The position numbers were made by a program, and so were the translations under genes. A stretch of DNA of 64,000 bases from Afipia sp. 1NLS2 (GTDB lineage: Bacteria; Pseudomonadota; Alphaproteobacteria; Rhizobiales; Xanthobacteraceae): NCBI RefSeq assembly GCF_000178995.1, contig NZ_ADVZ01000004.1, positions 310,001 through 374,000 on the forward strand, written 5' to 3'. Shown piece by piece: positions 1 to 8,324 of this stretch. Below the pieces are notes generated by a model that saw nothing but the letters and a program-made list of their open reading frames with translations, did no database searches and was not told the origin of the DNA. Position 1 is the stretch's first letter. The number at the start of each line of letters is the position of its first letter.

Positions 1-13
1 AAAGGACGGCAAC

Positions 14-1954
14 ATGAGCAACGTTGCGGTAGTGACGCCAGAACGTATCGCGGAAACAGCGAAGACCGGCGGTGGATCGTCGAAGGAAGCGGCCACGCAT
101 ATGCGCGCCCGCGCGATCGCGAAGGCCGGATCGTTAAGCGATGCGTTGGCTGACGGCACACTTGAAAAGTCGGCTGTATTGTCGCTGTCCGAGGCCCTCG
201 TTCTGGGGCTTCTGAAGCAGGGTGTCCGGACGTTTTTCGCGATCTTCGGTCATGGTTCGACCGATATCGCGAACGTCCTGGCGATCTACGATGCGGAAGG
301 CGTCACGCGCACCATCAATTGCCGCAATGAGGTCGAGATGGCGCACGCGGCCACCGCGTTGCGCTGGACCTATGGCGAGACGCCCGCCGTCATCACGTCC
401 ATCGGTCCGGGCGCGTTGCAGGCGATGGCCGGATCGCTTGCCGCCGCGTCGAACGGCGTGGGCGTCTATCACATCTATGGTGACGAGACGACTTACGGCG
501 AAGGCTACAACATGCAACAGGTGCCGAAGCCTGCGCAGGGCGTGTTCGGGCGCATGACGGCGGATATGGGTGAGTCCTACACCCTGCATACGCCGCAGGC
601 GTTGCGCGAGGCTTTGCGCCGGGGCGCGAACCGCGTGTTCCACCCTTACAAGGCCGGTCCGTTCTACCTGATGCTGCCGATCAACACGCAGCCTGTGCAG
701 ACGGAGGTTAATCTTGCCTCGTTGCCGGAACGGCCGGTGCTGCCGCTTGTCGCGCCGACGGATGCGCGCGCCTATGACGAGGCTTGCGATCTTATTGACG
801 GGCACGCCCGCGTCATGATCAAGGCGGGCGGCGGCACGCGCGGGCACGATGCAGCGATCCGTCGCCTTGCCGAGGCGGCGGGTGCGGTTGTCGTGGTGTC
901 GCCGGGCTCGACCGGTGTGCTGGCGGACAATGATCCGAAGAACATGCATGTCGGTGGCTCGAAGGGATCGATCTCCGGCAATCACGCGATGCGGAATGCG
1001 GACCTTGTGATCGTGATCGGGTCGCGCGCGGTGTGCCAGGCCGATTGCTCGGGCACTGGCTACAAATCCGCGCGCCATGTCATCAACATCAACGGCGATA
1101 TCGCCGACGCCACGCACTACAATCACACAACGGCCCTGATCGGCGACATCTCGGTTATCGCCAATGCGCTGTCCGAACGCCTCGAAGGCCGCACGTCCGC
1201 CAATGCAGCCGCCAAGCAGAACTGGCTGAAGGCGTGCGCCGCCAAGAAGAAGGAATGGGCGGATTACAAGGCCGAGCGTTATGCGGCGGCGCCGATCAAG
1301 GACGCCGTCTGGCAGCAGCCCGCGCTGGCGCAGCCGGCTGCGATCAAGGTGGTCGCCGATTTCGCCAAGCGCATCAATGCTCCGAAGTATTTCGACGCGG
1401 GCAATGTCCAGGCGAACGGCTTCCAGATCGTCGAGGACGACAGGACCGGCGACACTTTCACCGAGAGCGGTGCGTCCTACATGGGCTTTGCGACCAGCGC
1501 GCTGCTCGCCGCCGCCGGCGCGTCATCTCCGCGATACGGAATTGCGTTCACGGGCGACGGCTCCTTCATGATGAATCCGCAGATCCTGATCGATGCTGTT
1601 GAGCATGGCGTGCACGGCATGGTCGTGATCTTCGACAATCGCAGGATGGCGGCGATCACCAGCCTGCAACTCGCGCAGTACGGCAAGGAATTCCGCACCA
1701 ACGATGCGGTGGCGGTCGATTACGTCCAGCTTGCATCGGCGGTGACGGGCGTGAGGGCGATCCACGGCGGCTGGACGGCAGGTGAACTCAAGGCAGCTCT
1801 CGAACAGGCTCACGCGCATCAGGGTCTCAGCGTCCTGCATGTGCCGGTTTATGCGGGTGAAGATCCGCTGGGCGAGCTTGGCGCGTGGGGCGAATGGAAT
1901 GTCGGCAACTGGTGCGAGAATGTTCAGGACCAGTGGCTCCAGCAGGATTTATAA
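14..1954 (+). CDS. IolD-like thiamine-diphosphate-dependent enzyme
   Basis: A 646-residue ThDP enzyme of the acetolactate synthase superfamily. It most resembles IolD, the trihydroxycyclohexane-dione hydrolase of inositol catabolism. The PYR domain carries an FFAIFGHGSTD segment (about residues 74-84) and the conserved Glu of NEVEMAHAA (about 105-113). The C-terminal PP domain has the ThDP/Mg motif GDGSF followed by a downstream Asn (FDNRRMAA). The ATG follows an AAAGGA-type ribosome site at the window edge. It is first in a tight operon with an aldehyde dehydrogenase and an IlvD/Edd dehydratase, which suggests breakdown of a sugar acid or cyclitol. The substrate is not readable from sequence, so IolD itself is not claimed. 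Confidence 0.8.
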   Translation: MSNVAVVTPERIAETAKTGGGSSKEAATHMRARAIAKAGSLSDALADGTLEKSAVLSLSEALVLGLLKQGVRTFFAIFGHGSTDIANVLAIYDAEGVTRTINCRNEVEMAHAATALRWTYGETPAVITSIGPGALQAMAGSLAAASNGVGVYHIYGDETTYGEGYNMQQVPKPAQGVFGRMTADMGESYTLHTPQALREALRRGANRVFHPYKAGPFYLMLPINTQPVQTEVNLASLPERPVLPLVAPTDARAYDEACDLIDGHARVMIKAGGGTRGHDAAIRRLAEAAGAVVVVSPGSTGVLADNDPKNMHVGGSKGSISGNHAMRNADLVIVIGSRAVCQADCSGTGYKSARHVININGDIADATHYNHTTALIGDISVIANALSERLEGRTSANAAAKQNWLKACAAKKKEWADYKAERYAAAPIKDAVWQQPALAQPAAIKVVADFAKRINAPKYFDAGNVQANGFQIVEDDRTGDTFTESGASYMGFATSALLAAAGASSPRYGIAFTGDGSFMMNPQILIDAVEHGVHGMVVIFDNRRMAAITSLQLAQYGKEFRTNDAVAVDYVQLASAVTGVRAIHGGWTAGELKAALEQAHAHQGLSVLHVPVYAGEDPLGELGAWGEWNVGNWCENVQDQWLQQDL

Positions 1955-1970
1955 CTCGACGGAAGCGAAC

Positions 1971-3416
1971 ATGTATCACGAGCGCAATTACGGACTTTAC
2001 ATCGGCGGCAGGTGGACCTGGGGAACAGGCTCCCAGAAAAAGGGCGTTCTCGATCCGGCAACGGGCGAGACCATCGGCCACATTCCCGATGCAACGCCGG
2101 AAGACATCGATCAGGCGCTCGCGGCGGCACAGGCAGGTTTTGAGACGTGGCGGAAAACCCCGCCATGGGAGCGCGCGGTGAAGCTGCGCAAGGTCTCGGA
2201 CCTGCTTCTCGAGCGGATCGACGAACTCTGCATCGTGATGGCGACCGAGGCGGGCAAGCCGCTCGCGGAAGCCAAGGGCGAATGGCTCGCCTGTGCCGAA
2301 CAGTTCGAATGGTATGGCGAGGAAGCCAAGCGCATCTTCGGCCAGGCCTACAATGGCCGCGATGCGGCCACGCGCATGGCAGTGATCTACCAGCCGGTCG
2401 GCGTGGTCGCGGCATTCTCGGCCTGGAATTTCCCGGCACTTCTACCCGCTCGCAAGATCGCAGCGGCGCTGGCGGCTGGATGTTCGGTGATCCTCAAGCC
2501 CGCCGGTGAAACGCCCGCGAGTGCGGCGGCGATCCTGCGCGCCTGCCACGAGGCAGGCATTCCGCCCGGCGTGGCCAACATGGTGACCGGAAATTCGGCG
2601 CGGATCGCGCAGCAGTTGATCGCGTCGCCGATCGTGCGGAAGGTGTCGCTCACCGGCTCGACTCCGGTCGGCAAGCAGTTGCTGCATCTGTGCGCGGACG
2701 GCGTGAAGAAGGCGACGATGGAGCTCGGCGGGCACGCGCCGGTTCTGGTGTTCGAGGATGCGGACGTCGAGGCCGCCGCCGAAGCCTGCGCGCGCGGTAA
2801 ATTCCGCAATTGCGGGCAGGTCTGCGCTTCGCCGAGCCGATTCTATGTTCAGGATGCGGCCTATGATCGCTTTGCTAAGGTGTTCGTCGATGTCGCCAAG
2901 CAGCTTAAGATCGGCCGCTTCGATCAGGCCGGCGTGACGCTCGGCCCGATGGCGAATGCGCGCGGGCTGGATCACGCCAAGAAGCTCGTCGCGGATGCGG
3001 TCGAGAAGGGCGCCAAGCTGTTGACCGGGGGCAGGGTGCCTGTGGGATTTCTGCGGGGCTACTTCTATGAGCCGACCGTGCTCGGCGAAGTGCCGGATGA
3101 AGCGCGGATCATGCAGGACGAACCGTTCTCGCCGATCGCTCCAATTGCGCGTTTCAAGACTCTTGAAGAGGTGATAGAACGCGCCAATGCAACACCTTTC
3201 GGCCTGACCGGCTACGTTTTCTCGCGAAACCTGCGAACGGCGACTCTGGCTGCGGAAGCGCTGGAAGTCGGCATGGTGGGTGTGAACGAGGTCGGCATCG
3301 CTTCTGCGGAATCGCCGTTCGGCGGCATCAAGGAAAGTGGCATGGGGCGTGAAGGTGGCAGCATTGGCATCAAGGATTATCTCGAAGCCAAGTTCATCAA
3401 GACGCGCCTGATCTAG
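1971..3416 (+). CDS. NAD(P)-dependent aldehyde dehydrogenase, succinate-semialdehyde dehydrogenase type
   Basis: A 481-residue aldehyde dehydrogenase, normal length for the family. The start is taken at 1971 (MYHERNYG), 16 bases after the upstream stop; longer readings run into the preceding gene. The oxyanion/NAD segment FSAWNFPALLPARK lies at about residues 149-162, the general base Glu in MELGG (E251), and the nucleophile Cys in GQVCASPSR (C285). It oxidises an aldehyde to a carboxylate in the cytoplasm. Position between a ThDP lyase and a dehydratase suggests it handles a semialdehyde made by the same pathway. Closest in style to GabD/SSADH enzymes; substrate inferred only. Confidence 0.85.
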   Translation: MYHERNYGLYIGGRWTWGTGSQKKGVLDPATGETIGHIPDATPEDIDQALAAAQAGFETWRKTPPWERAVKLRKVSDLLLERIDELCIVMATEAGKPLAEAKGEWLACAEQFEWYGEEAKRIFGQAYNGRDAATRMAVIYQPVGVVAAFSAWNFPALLPARKIAAALAAGCSVILKPAGETPASAAAILRACHEAGIPPGVANMVTGNSARIAQQLIASPIVRKVSLTGSTPVGKQLLHLCADGVKKATMELGGHAPVLVFEDADVEAAAEACARGKFRNCGQVCASPSRFYVQDAAYDRFAKVFVDVAKQLKIGRFDQAGVTLGPMANARGLDHAKKLVADAVEKGAKLLTGGRVPVGFLRGYFYEPTVLGEVPDEARIMQDEPFSPIAPIARFKTLEEVIERANATPFGLTGYVFSRNLRTATLAAEALEVGMVGVNEVGIASAESPFGGIKESGMGREGGSIGIKDYLEAKFIKTRLI

Positions 3417-3429
3417 GATATAAAAAACA

Positions 3430-5130
3430 ATGAGTGACGAGACCGTCCGTGGCCTGGCCAACGGATTGACGAATTACGGCGACAAGGACTTTGCACTTTA
3501 CCTCCGCAAGTCGTTTGCCCGATCGATGGGATATTCCGATGCGATGCTGGCGCGACCGACGGTCGGCATCGCCTACACGCAATCCGGCTTCAACAATTGC
3601 CACCGGCATTTTCCCGAGATGCTCGACGCCGTGAAGCGGGGCGTGATCGCGGCGGGCGGCCTGCCGCTCGAATTTCCCACGGTTTCGCTCGGCGAGGTGT
3701 TTCTCAACCCGACCAGCCTGCGCTTCCGCAACCTGATGTCGATGGACACCGAGGAGATGATCCGTGCCCAGCCGATGGACTCCGTCGTGCTGATGGGCGG
3801 TTGCGACAAGACGGTGCCCGCGCAGTTGATGGGCGCGCTGTCGGCGGGCCGACCCGCAATCCAGCTCGTCGGCGGGCCGATGATGACCGGCCGCCACAAG
3901 GGCGAGCGGCTTGGGGCCTGCACGGATTGCCGCCGCTTCTGGGCGCAGTATCGCGCGGGCACGGTTGACGACCGTGAGATCAACCAGATCGAGGGCCGCC
4001 TTTCCACCACCAGCGGCACCTGCGCGGTGATGGGGACGGCCTCGACCATGGCCTGTATCGCCGAAGCGCTCGGAATGATGATTCCGGGCACGGCCGCGAT
4101 CCCGGCAGTGCATGCCGATCGCCTGCGCGCGGCGGAGGCGACCGGCATCGCCGCCGTGGGATTGATCGGCAGCGGACGGACGCCCGACAAGATCATCACC
4201 GCAAAGTCGGTCGAGAATGCGCTGCGCGTGCTGCTCGCCATCGGCGGTTCGACCAATGCGATCATTCACCTTACCGCCATCGCGGGGCGTGCGGGCATTC
4301 GGATTTCGCTGAAGCGGCTGAACGAATTGTCCGACTCGACGCCGGTGCTGGTCAATCTGAAGCCGACCGGCGCCAATTACATGGAAGATTTCTTCGCGGC
4401 CGGCGGGGTCGGTGCGGTGCTGCGTGAGATCAAGAATAGCCTTCATCTGGATTGTCTGACGATCACCGGCGAAACCCTCGGGGAGCGTCTGGCAGCCGAT
4501 GACGGATGGGTCGATCATGAGGTGGTCGCCAGCGCAGCCAAGCCGATCGAGCCGGTCGGCGGGTTGGTTGCTCTGTTCGGCAGCCTCGCACCGAAGGGTG
4601 CGATCCTGAAGCGCTCGGCGGCCGACGAAAAGCTGTTCGAAGGCGAGGGGCGGGCGGTGGTGTTCGATTCACTTGAAGACATGGCGAACCGGATTGATGA
4701 TCCTAATCTCGACGTCAATCCCGACGACTATCTCGTGCTGCAGAACGCGGGGCCGTTTTCGGCAAGCTGCATGCCCGAAGCAGGCTACATTCCAATTCCG
4801 AAGAAGCTTGCGTCCAAGGGCGTCAAGGATATGGTTCGCCTGTCCGATGCCCGCATGAGCGGCACGGCATTCGGCACCGTCATTCTGCACATCACGCCCG
4901 ACACCGCGTCGGGCGGTCCGCTGGCTTTCGTTCGCAATGGCGATCGGATCCGGCTTTCGGTGAAGAACCGCGCGATCGATCTTCTGATCTCTCCCGAAGA
5001 ATTCGCCAAGCGCAAGGCAGCCGCAGGCCCGTTCAAGCCGCCGGTGCCGGAGCGGGGCTACGGAAAACTCTACGCGCAGGAAATTCTCGGCGCGGACGAG
5101 GGATGCGACTTCAAGTTTCTCAAGCCTTAA
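3430..5130 (+). CDS. IlvD/Edd-family dehydratase (sugar-acid or dihydroxy-acid dehydratase)
   Basis: A 566-residue Fe-S dehydratase of the IlvD/Edd family. Cluster-ligand segments are visible as GGCDKTVPA (about residues 118-126) and TSGTCAVMGTAST (about 196-208); ACTDCRRFW lies between them. The end LVxRxSDARMSG-like segment typical of the family appears as VRLSDARMSGTAFG. It removes water from a dihydroxy acid or aldonic acid to give a 2-keto acid. It lies 13 bases after the aldehyde dehydrogenase and closes the operon. The sugar-acid dehydratase branch (arabinonate/xylonate type) is more likely than housekeeping IlvD because of the catabolic neighbours. Confidence 0.85.
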   Translation: MSDETVRGLANGLTNYGDKDFALYLRKSFARSMGYSDAMLARPTVGIAYTQSGFNNCHRHFPEMLDAVKRGVIAAGGLPLEFPTVSLGEVFLNPTSLRFRNLMSMDTEEMIRAQPMDSVVLMGGCDKTVPAQLMGALSAGRPAIQLVGGPMMTGRHKGERLGACTDCRRFWAQYRAGTVDDREINQIEGRLSTTSGTCAVMGTASTMACIAEALGMMIPGTAAIPAVHADRLRAAEATGIAAVGLIGSGRTPDKIITAKSVENALRVLLAIGGSTNAIIHLTAIAGRAGIRISLKRLNELSDSTPVLVNLKPTGANYMEDFFAAGGVGAVLREIKNSLHLDCLTITGETLGERLAADDGWVDHEVVASAAKPIEPVGGLVALFGSLAPKGAILKRSAADEKLFEGEGRAVVFDSLEDMANRIDDPNLDVNPDDYLVLQNAGPFSASCMPEAGYIPIPKKLASKGVKDMVRLSDARMSGTAFGTVILHITPDTASGGPLAFVRNGDRIRLSVKNRAIDLLISPEEFAKRKAAAGPFKPPVPERGYGKLYAQEILGADEGCDFKFLKP

Positions 5131-5131
5131 A

Positions 5132-5211
5132 GGGTGTCTGAAGACACCCGATCTGCGGGTCGCAAGACCATTATGGGCCGTCCATCATGCATGGGCGGCC
5201 CAATTGTTTTT
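5132..5211 (+). terminator. Two hairpins after the first operon; second is a Rho-independent terminator
   Basis: A perfect hairpin (arms of 8 bases, 5132-5139 and 5142-5149) follows the dehydratase stop directly. A second, GC-rich hairpin spans 5175-5201 with one G-T wobble and is followed by a T-run (5205-5211). The second has the layout of an intrinsic terminator for the operon at 14-5130. Confidence 0.7.
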
Positions 5212-5369
5212 GACCTCTTCCGCCGTGGCCAGGTGCCTTGGCAGGATTGCCGTTTGGCCGCCTAAACCGCTCATTTCCCTGATGTTTCAGCGCAATTTCG
5301 CGCGTAAAATCCGCTTTGCCGGTTGAAACCACGGCGCGGTGCCTATAGACAGCGCTCTGCCGGGTCTGT

Positions 5370-5444
5370 TGGGGCGTAGCCAAGCGGTAAGGCAGGGGAT
5401 TTTGATTCCCCCATTCGGAGGTTCGATCCCTCCCGCCCCAGCCA
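5370..5444 (+). tRNA. tRNA-Gln (anticodon TTG)
   Basis: A full cloverleaf is readable. The acceptor stem TGGGGCG pairs with CGCCCCA, the D-arm is GCCAAGCGGTAAGGC, and the anticodon stem GGGGA/TCCCC encloses loop TTTTGAT with anticodon TTG. The T-arm is GGAGG-TTCGATC-CCTCC. Discriminator G5441 is followed by an encoded CCA. It sits directly upstream of a scar of gene and IS fragments, and tRNA 3' ends are common integration sites. Confidence 0.95.
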
Positions 5445-5709
5445 TCGGCTCTGGAAATCGCTCTGCTTTGGCAAGCACAGCTAGGCTGTCTGTTCTTCTA
5501 TCTTTGTTTTCAGGATGCTTAGCGTTGATCCGGATGTGCCTGCTTGACGGGTTAAAGGTAAGCCAGCAAGCAAAGGGTGTTTGTTGCAATAGCGGTTGCA
5601 AGCATGACCACGATCAGTCCTCGGATGCGAGGCGCTTGATCATCTATCCCTGAAAGTCGACTCTCAATCATCAGGCCAAGGAATGAGATTCGGCGACCGG
5701 AGTCTCGGG

Positions 5710-5861
5710 GATTCGGTCACTTTACGCGACATTCCTCGGGTTCGTGATCGGCTCTGTGGGAGGCGTGATCGGCGGCATCTGGCTCGGTATATCGCCATTC
5801 TTCAGCCGGCTGCTGAATCCTTATATCTGGGCATTCAATGCTCTTCCCAAGGTGGCACTGG
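5710..5861 (+). pseudogene. Internal fragment of an ABC transporter permease
   Basis: About 150 bases align clearly with the internal part of the intact permease gene at 20189-21028 (around 20447-20600). Shared stretches include tacgcgacatt, ggcggcatctggctcgg and ccttatatctggg. The fragment has no start and no end of its own. It ends abruptly where IS3-type sequence begins (5862). It is a relic of a paralogous SsuC/TauC-like permease cut by an insertion or deletion. Confidence 0.75.
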
Positions 5862-6123
5862 ATCACGTGATCGACGCACGCGCGGCGTCAGGAGGGGCTT
5901 AGAAGTTTCCCTTTGCGGCCTCCGCAAGGATCAGCTTGTCCAGCGTCAGATCCGATACCACACGACGAAGCCGGGTGTTCTCAGTCTCCAGCTCTGCTAC
6001 TTGCGGCCCTGTGCCATCAGCACATTAACCTGCCAAAGCTTCGCTACGATCTCTTCAGCCGTATGCCTCTTCCTTGCCATCGATCTTATCCTCCATCCGA
6101 AAACCATACTTCAGGGAGGACCA
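5862..6123 (-). mobile_element. Remnant of an IS3-family insertion sequence (orfA plus start of orfB)
   Basis: Read on the minus strand, the sequence encodes the start of an IS3-type OrfA (MARKRHTAEEIVAKL, then an internal deletion), its end (LDKLILAEAAKGNF) and the first codons of OrfB (LSPS, a stop, then RRACVDHVI). The left end begins near 6123 with TGGTCCTCCCTGAAG. The same left-end and orfA sequence occurs in the second remnant at 31510-32060. It is non-functional because of internal deletion and loss of most of orfB. Confidence 0.8.
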
Positions 6124-6282
6124 CTTCAAAGGGCGCAGGTCAAAGGCCGTCGCATAAGTCTCTTTGAGTTGCTTCATCTGCATGCTGGCGGCGGACAGCG
6201 TCAGATTCAGTCGCCTAGCGGCTGCCTGGAATGAGCCCTCGTCGTGAATCGCCAGAAGTGTTTTCAGGGCTCGAACCGACAT
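6124..6282 (-). pseudogene. Truncated LysR-type regulator (N-terminal helix-turn-helix only)
   Basis: Starting at 6282 the minus strand encodes SVRALKTLLAIHDEGSFQAAARRL followed by LTLSAASMQMKQLKE, a typical LysR winged-helix start. The reading stays open for about 50 codons and then runs into the left end of the IS3 remnant at 6123, so the effector-binding domain is missing. It ends two bases from the start of the IclR stop region. Most likely a dead gene. Confidence 0.75.
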
Positions 6283-6284
6283 CG

Positions 6285-7064
6285 CTACAGCCCAAGCTCG
6301 GTAACAATTTCTTTCGCCGATTCTTTCAGGAGCGGCGCATAGCTGAGCGCTGTTTCAACGGACATTCTGAAACTTGGCGCGTGGATCGAAAGAGTGGCGA
6401 TGACCGTGTTGTCCGAACGTCGTAATGGAACGGAAACGCCTATCAGTCCGCGATGATATTCTTCCTTGTTCATCGACAGGTCATTTTTTCGGATGGTGCG
6501 GCATTCCTCTTCCATCTCATCCAGGTCGACGATAGTGGAGTCGGTAAATTTTTCACGGTGAATGCTGTTGAGGAGCGCCCGCCGGTTTTTCTCCGACATC
6601 TGGGCGATCAGTAGCTTGCCTGATGCAGTCGCGTGGACAGGAACGCGGGAACCGGATTGCAATTGCATGCGCAACGGCCAATCGCATTCCACGCGCTCGA
6701 GATAGAGCACTTCGTGATTTTGCAGAACCGAAAGGTTGCAGGATTCTTTCACGCGGTCGACGAGCTTCTGCATGATACCGCGAACGATTGGCTGACGAGC
6801 CTGAGCGACGAGCGCATCGACCGAGAGACGGAGCCATGATGCTCCGACTGTGTAGCCCTTGCCGCTGAGATCGCGCTGGACGAACCCGACATCTTCAAGT
6901 TGCAGGAGCAGGCGATGAACCGATGGCTTCGGCATCTTCGCCTGCTCAGCGAGATCAGCGAGTGATTTCGATTCTTCGGCGGAGGCAATGGCTTGAAGCA
7001 GACGCGCGGCCTTTTGAACCGCGGTCATCTTGCTGTCTGCGTCGTCGTTCGCTTTTGTCACCAT
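6285..7064 (-). CDS. IclR-family transcriptional regulator
   Basis: A 259-residue IclR regulator. The N-terminal winged helix (about residues 10-75, AARLLQAIASAEESKSLADLAE) is followed by the C-terminal effector domain (about 85-255) with the usual GKLLIAQM and GLIGVSVPLRR segments. It is transcribed in the same direction as, and directly downstream of, the enolase-superfamily gene. It probably controls that gene and the divergent tctCBA operon in response to a catabolic substrate. Members act as repressors or activators; which applies here is unknown. Confidence 0.88.
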   Translation of the reverse strand: MVTKANDDADSKMTAVQKAARLLQAIASAEESKSLADLAEQAKMPKPSVHRLLLQLEDVGFVQRDLSGKGYTVGASWLRLSVDALVAQARQPIVRGIMQKLVDRVKESCNLSVLQNHEVLYLERVECDWPLRMQLQSGSRVPVHATASGKLLIAQMSEKNRRALLNSIHREKFTDSTIVDLDEMEEECRTIRKNDLSMNKEEYHRGLIGVSVPLRRSDNTVIATLSIHAPSFRMSVETALSYAPLLKESAKEIVTELGL

Positions 7065-7096
7065 CGTTCACCTAACGCCGGGATCAGAGTTTTGCT

Positions 7097-8185
7097 TCAG
7101 CCCAATTCTTTCCAGTCGCCGGCGCGTTCAACCGCATTGTGCCTCACAGCGTCTAGATCAATCTCTGGCATGCTGCCATCGATAACGACGGACGCGCCTT
7201 CGCATTTCAGGGCTGGCTTAAGAAGCTGGATAGGGGTCTTGAGAAACCCATTCATTTCACCGGCAGTTGTGACGTTGCCGAGTGCTACGCAAAGCTCCAT
7301 CCAGCAGCCGAGGTCTGTTGCGACGCCGTTTCCGAGAACTGCGGTCATACCATGGTCGGAAATCTGCCGAAGCCCGTTCTCCAAAGTATTCAATCGACCC
7401 AATTTCATGAGTTTGAGTTTGATGTAATTGGCGCATTTTAGACCGGCTGCTCGATCTATGTCACGCAGAGTGTAGATCGATTCGTCGAGCATCAACGGCA
7501 CTTTGCTGACACCTGCGATGGCGGCAGCCGAGTCCCAGTCTTCCGCGGCACAAGGCTGTTCGACCAGTTCGATATCTTCCGGTTCGAGCCGGCTCAGAAA
7601 ATGAATTGCTTGCTCGCGATTGTAGCCCTGATTCCCGTCGACGCGTAATTTTGCACGCCCACTCACGATATCCCGGACCACATTGACCTGCCTGAGATCT
7701 ACCTCGGGCTCCCATCCGATTTTAACCTTCAGCGTTTTGTAGCCGCGGTTGAGCAACGTCTCGACTTCGTGCTCGAGCTTGTCGCGATAGTCGGCCTTGC
7801 CGTTGACAGTGCCGAGCAATTCGAAGCGGCCACGACGCTGTAGGATTGGATTTCCTGCCAACCAATCGAGCGCGGTTAGAAATGCCGTCGCAGTGAAAGG
7901 GGCGCTGTCCAGCATTTTATCGCATGCCGACATAAGTTCGTGGGTCGTTTTACAGCGATCTGTCAGATCTTTCGCCAGCGACCAGCCTTGTTCGATCGTT
8001 TCGTCGGTATAGCCGGGAAGGATGGTCGCTTCACCCCAGCTCACAGCGCCATTGCTGAGTACTGCCACGAGCAGAACGTCGAAATGTGTCTGCTCACCGA
8101 ATGCCAGTCGATAGGGGACCGTGAGGGGAAGCCGCAACCGGGCGGCGGCGAGGGTGATTTTGGAATTGGAAAGGACGGAGGACAT
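7097..8185 (-). CDS. Mandelate racemase/muconate lactonizing enzyme family protein
   Basis: A 362-residue enolase-superfamily enzyme. The capping domain (about 1-120) is followed by a TIM barrel with the catalytic pattern: LKVKIG (KxK), metal ligands Asp in RVDGNQGY, Glu in ELVEQP and Asp/Glu in MLDES, and a second base Lys in YIKLKLMKLG. This double-Lys pattern fits the MLE/dipeptide-epimerase subgroup. It abstracts a proton alpha to a carboxylate. Divergent from the tctC gene, with which it shares a promoter region; it may isomerise the imported acid. Substrate not assigned. Confidence 0.82.
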   Translation of the reverse strand: MSSVLSNSKITLAAARLRLPLTVPYRLAFGEQTHFDVLLVAVLSNGAVSWGEATILPGYTDETIEQGWSLAKDLTDRCKTTHELMSACDKMLDSAPFTATAFLTALDWLAGNPILQRRGRFELLGTVNGKADYRDKLEHEVETLLNRGYKTLKVKIGWEPEVDLRQVNVVRDIVSGRAKLRVDGNQGYNREQAIHFLSRLEPEDIELVEQPCAAEDWDSAAAIAGVSKVPLMLDESIYTLRDIDRAAGLKCANYIKLKLMKLGRLNTLENGLRQISDHGMTAVLGNGVATDLGCWMELCVALGNVTTAGEMNGFLKTPIQLLKPALKCEGASVVIDGSMPEIDLDAVRHNAVERAGDWKELG

Positions 8186-8324
8186 GAGTTCAGCGTTCCA
8201 TTTTATAATATATAACGTACCATTTTTTTGTAGACTCGCCGGAGATTTGCTGTCAAGTTTTGATCCAGATCAAAAGAGGCAAAACGCCTTTCCAAAAAAC
8301 CTAAATAAATCAGGGAGTACGCTA
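8186..8324 (+). promoter_or_regulatory. Divergent promoter region between the enolase-family gene and tctC
   Basis: A 139-base AT-rich stretch separates the two divergent genes. A perfect TATAAT lies at 8204-8209 in a run of alternating A/T. A CAGGGAG ribosome site (8311-8317) serves the ATG at 8325. The nearby IclR regulator would be expected to bind here, but no convincing palindrome was found. Confidence 0.45.

Noticed and set aside
8186-8324. IclR operator palindrome in the divergent spacer
   Set aside because: AT-rich sequence with a TATAAT, but no convincing inverted repeat was found by eye.
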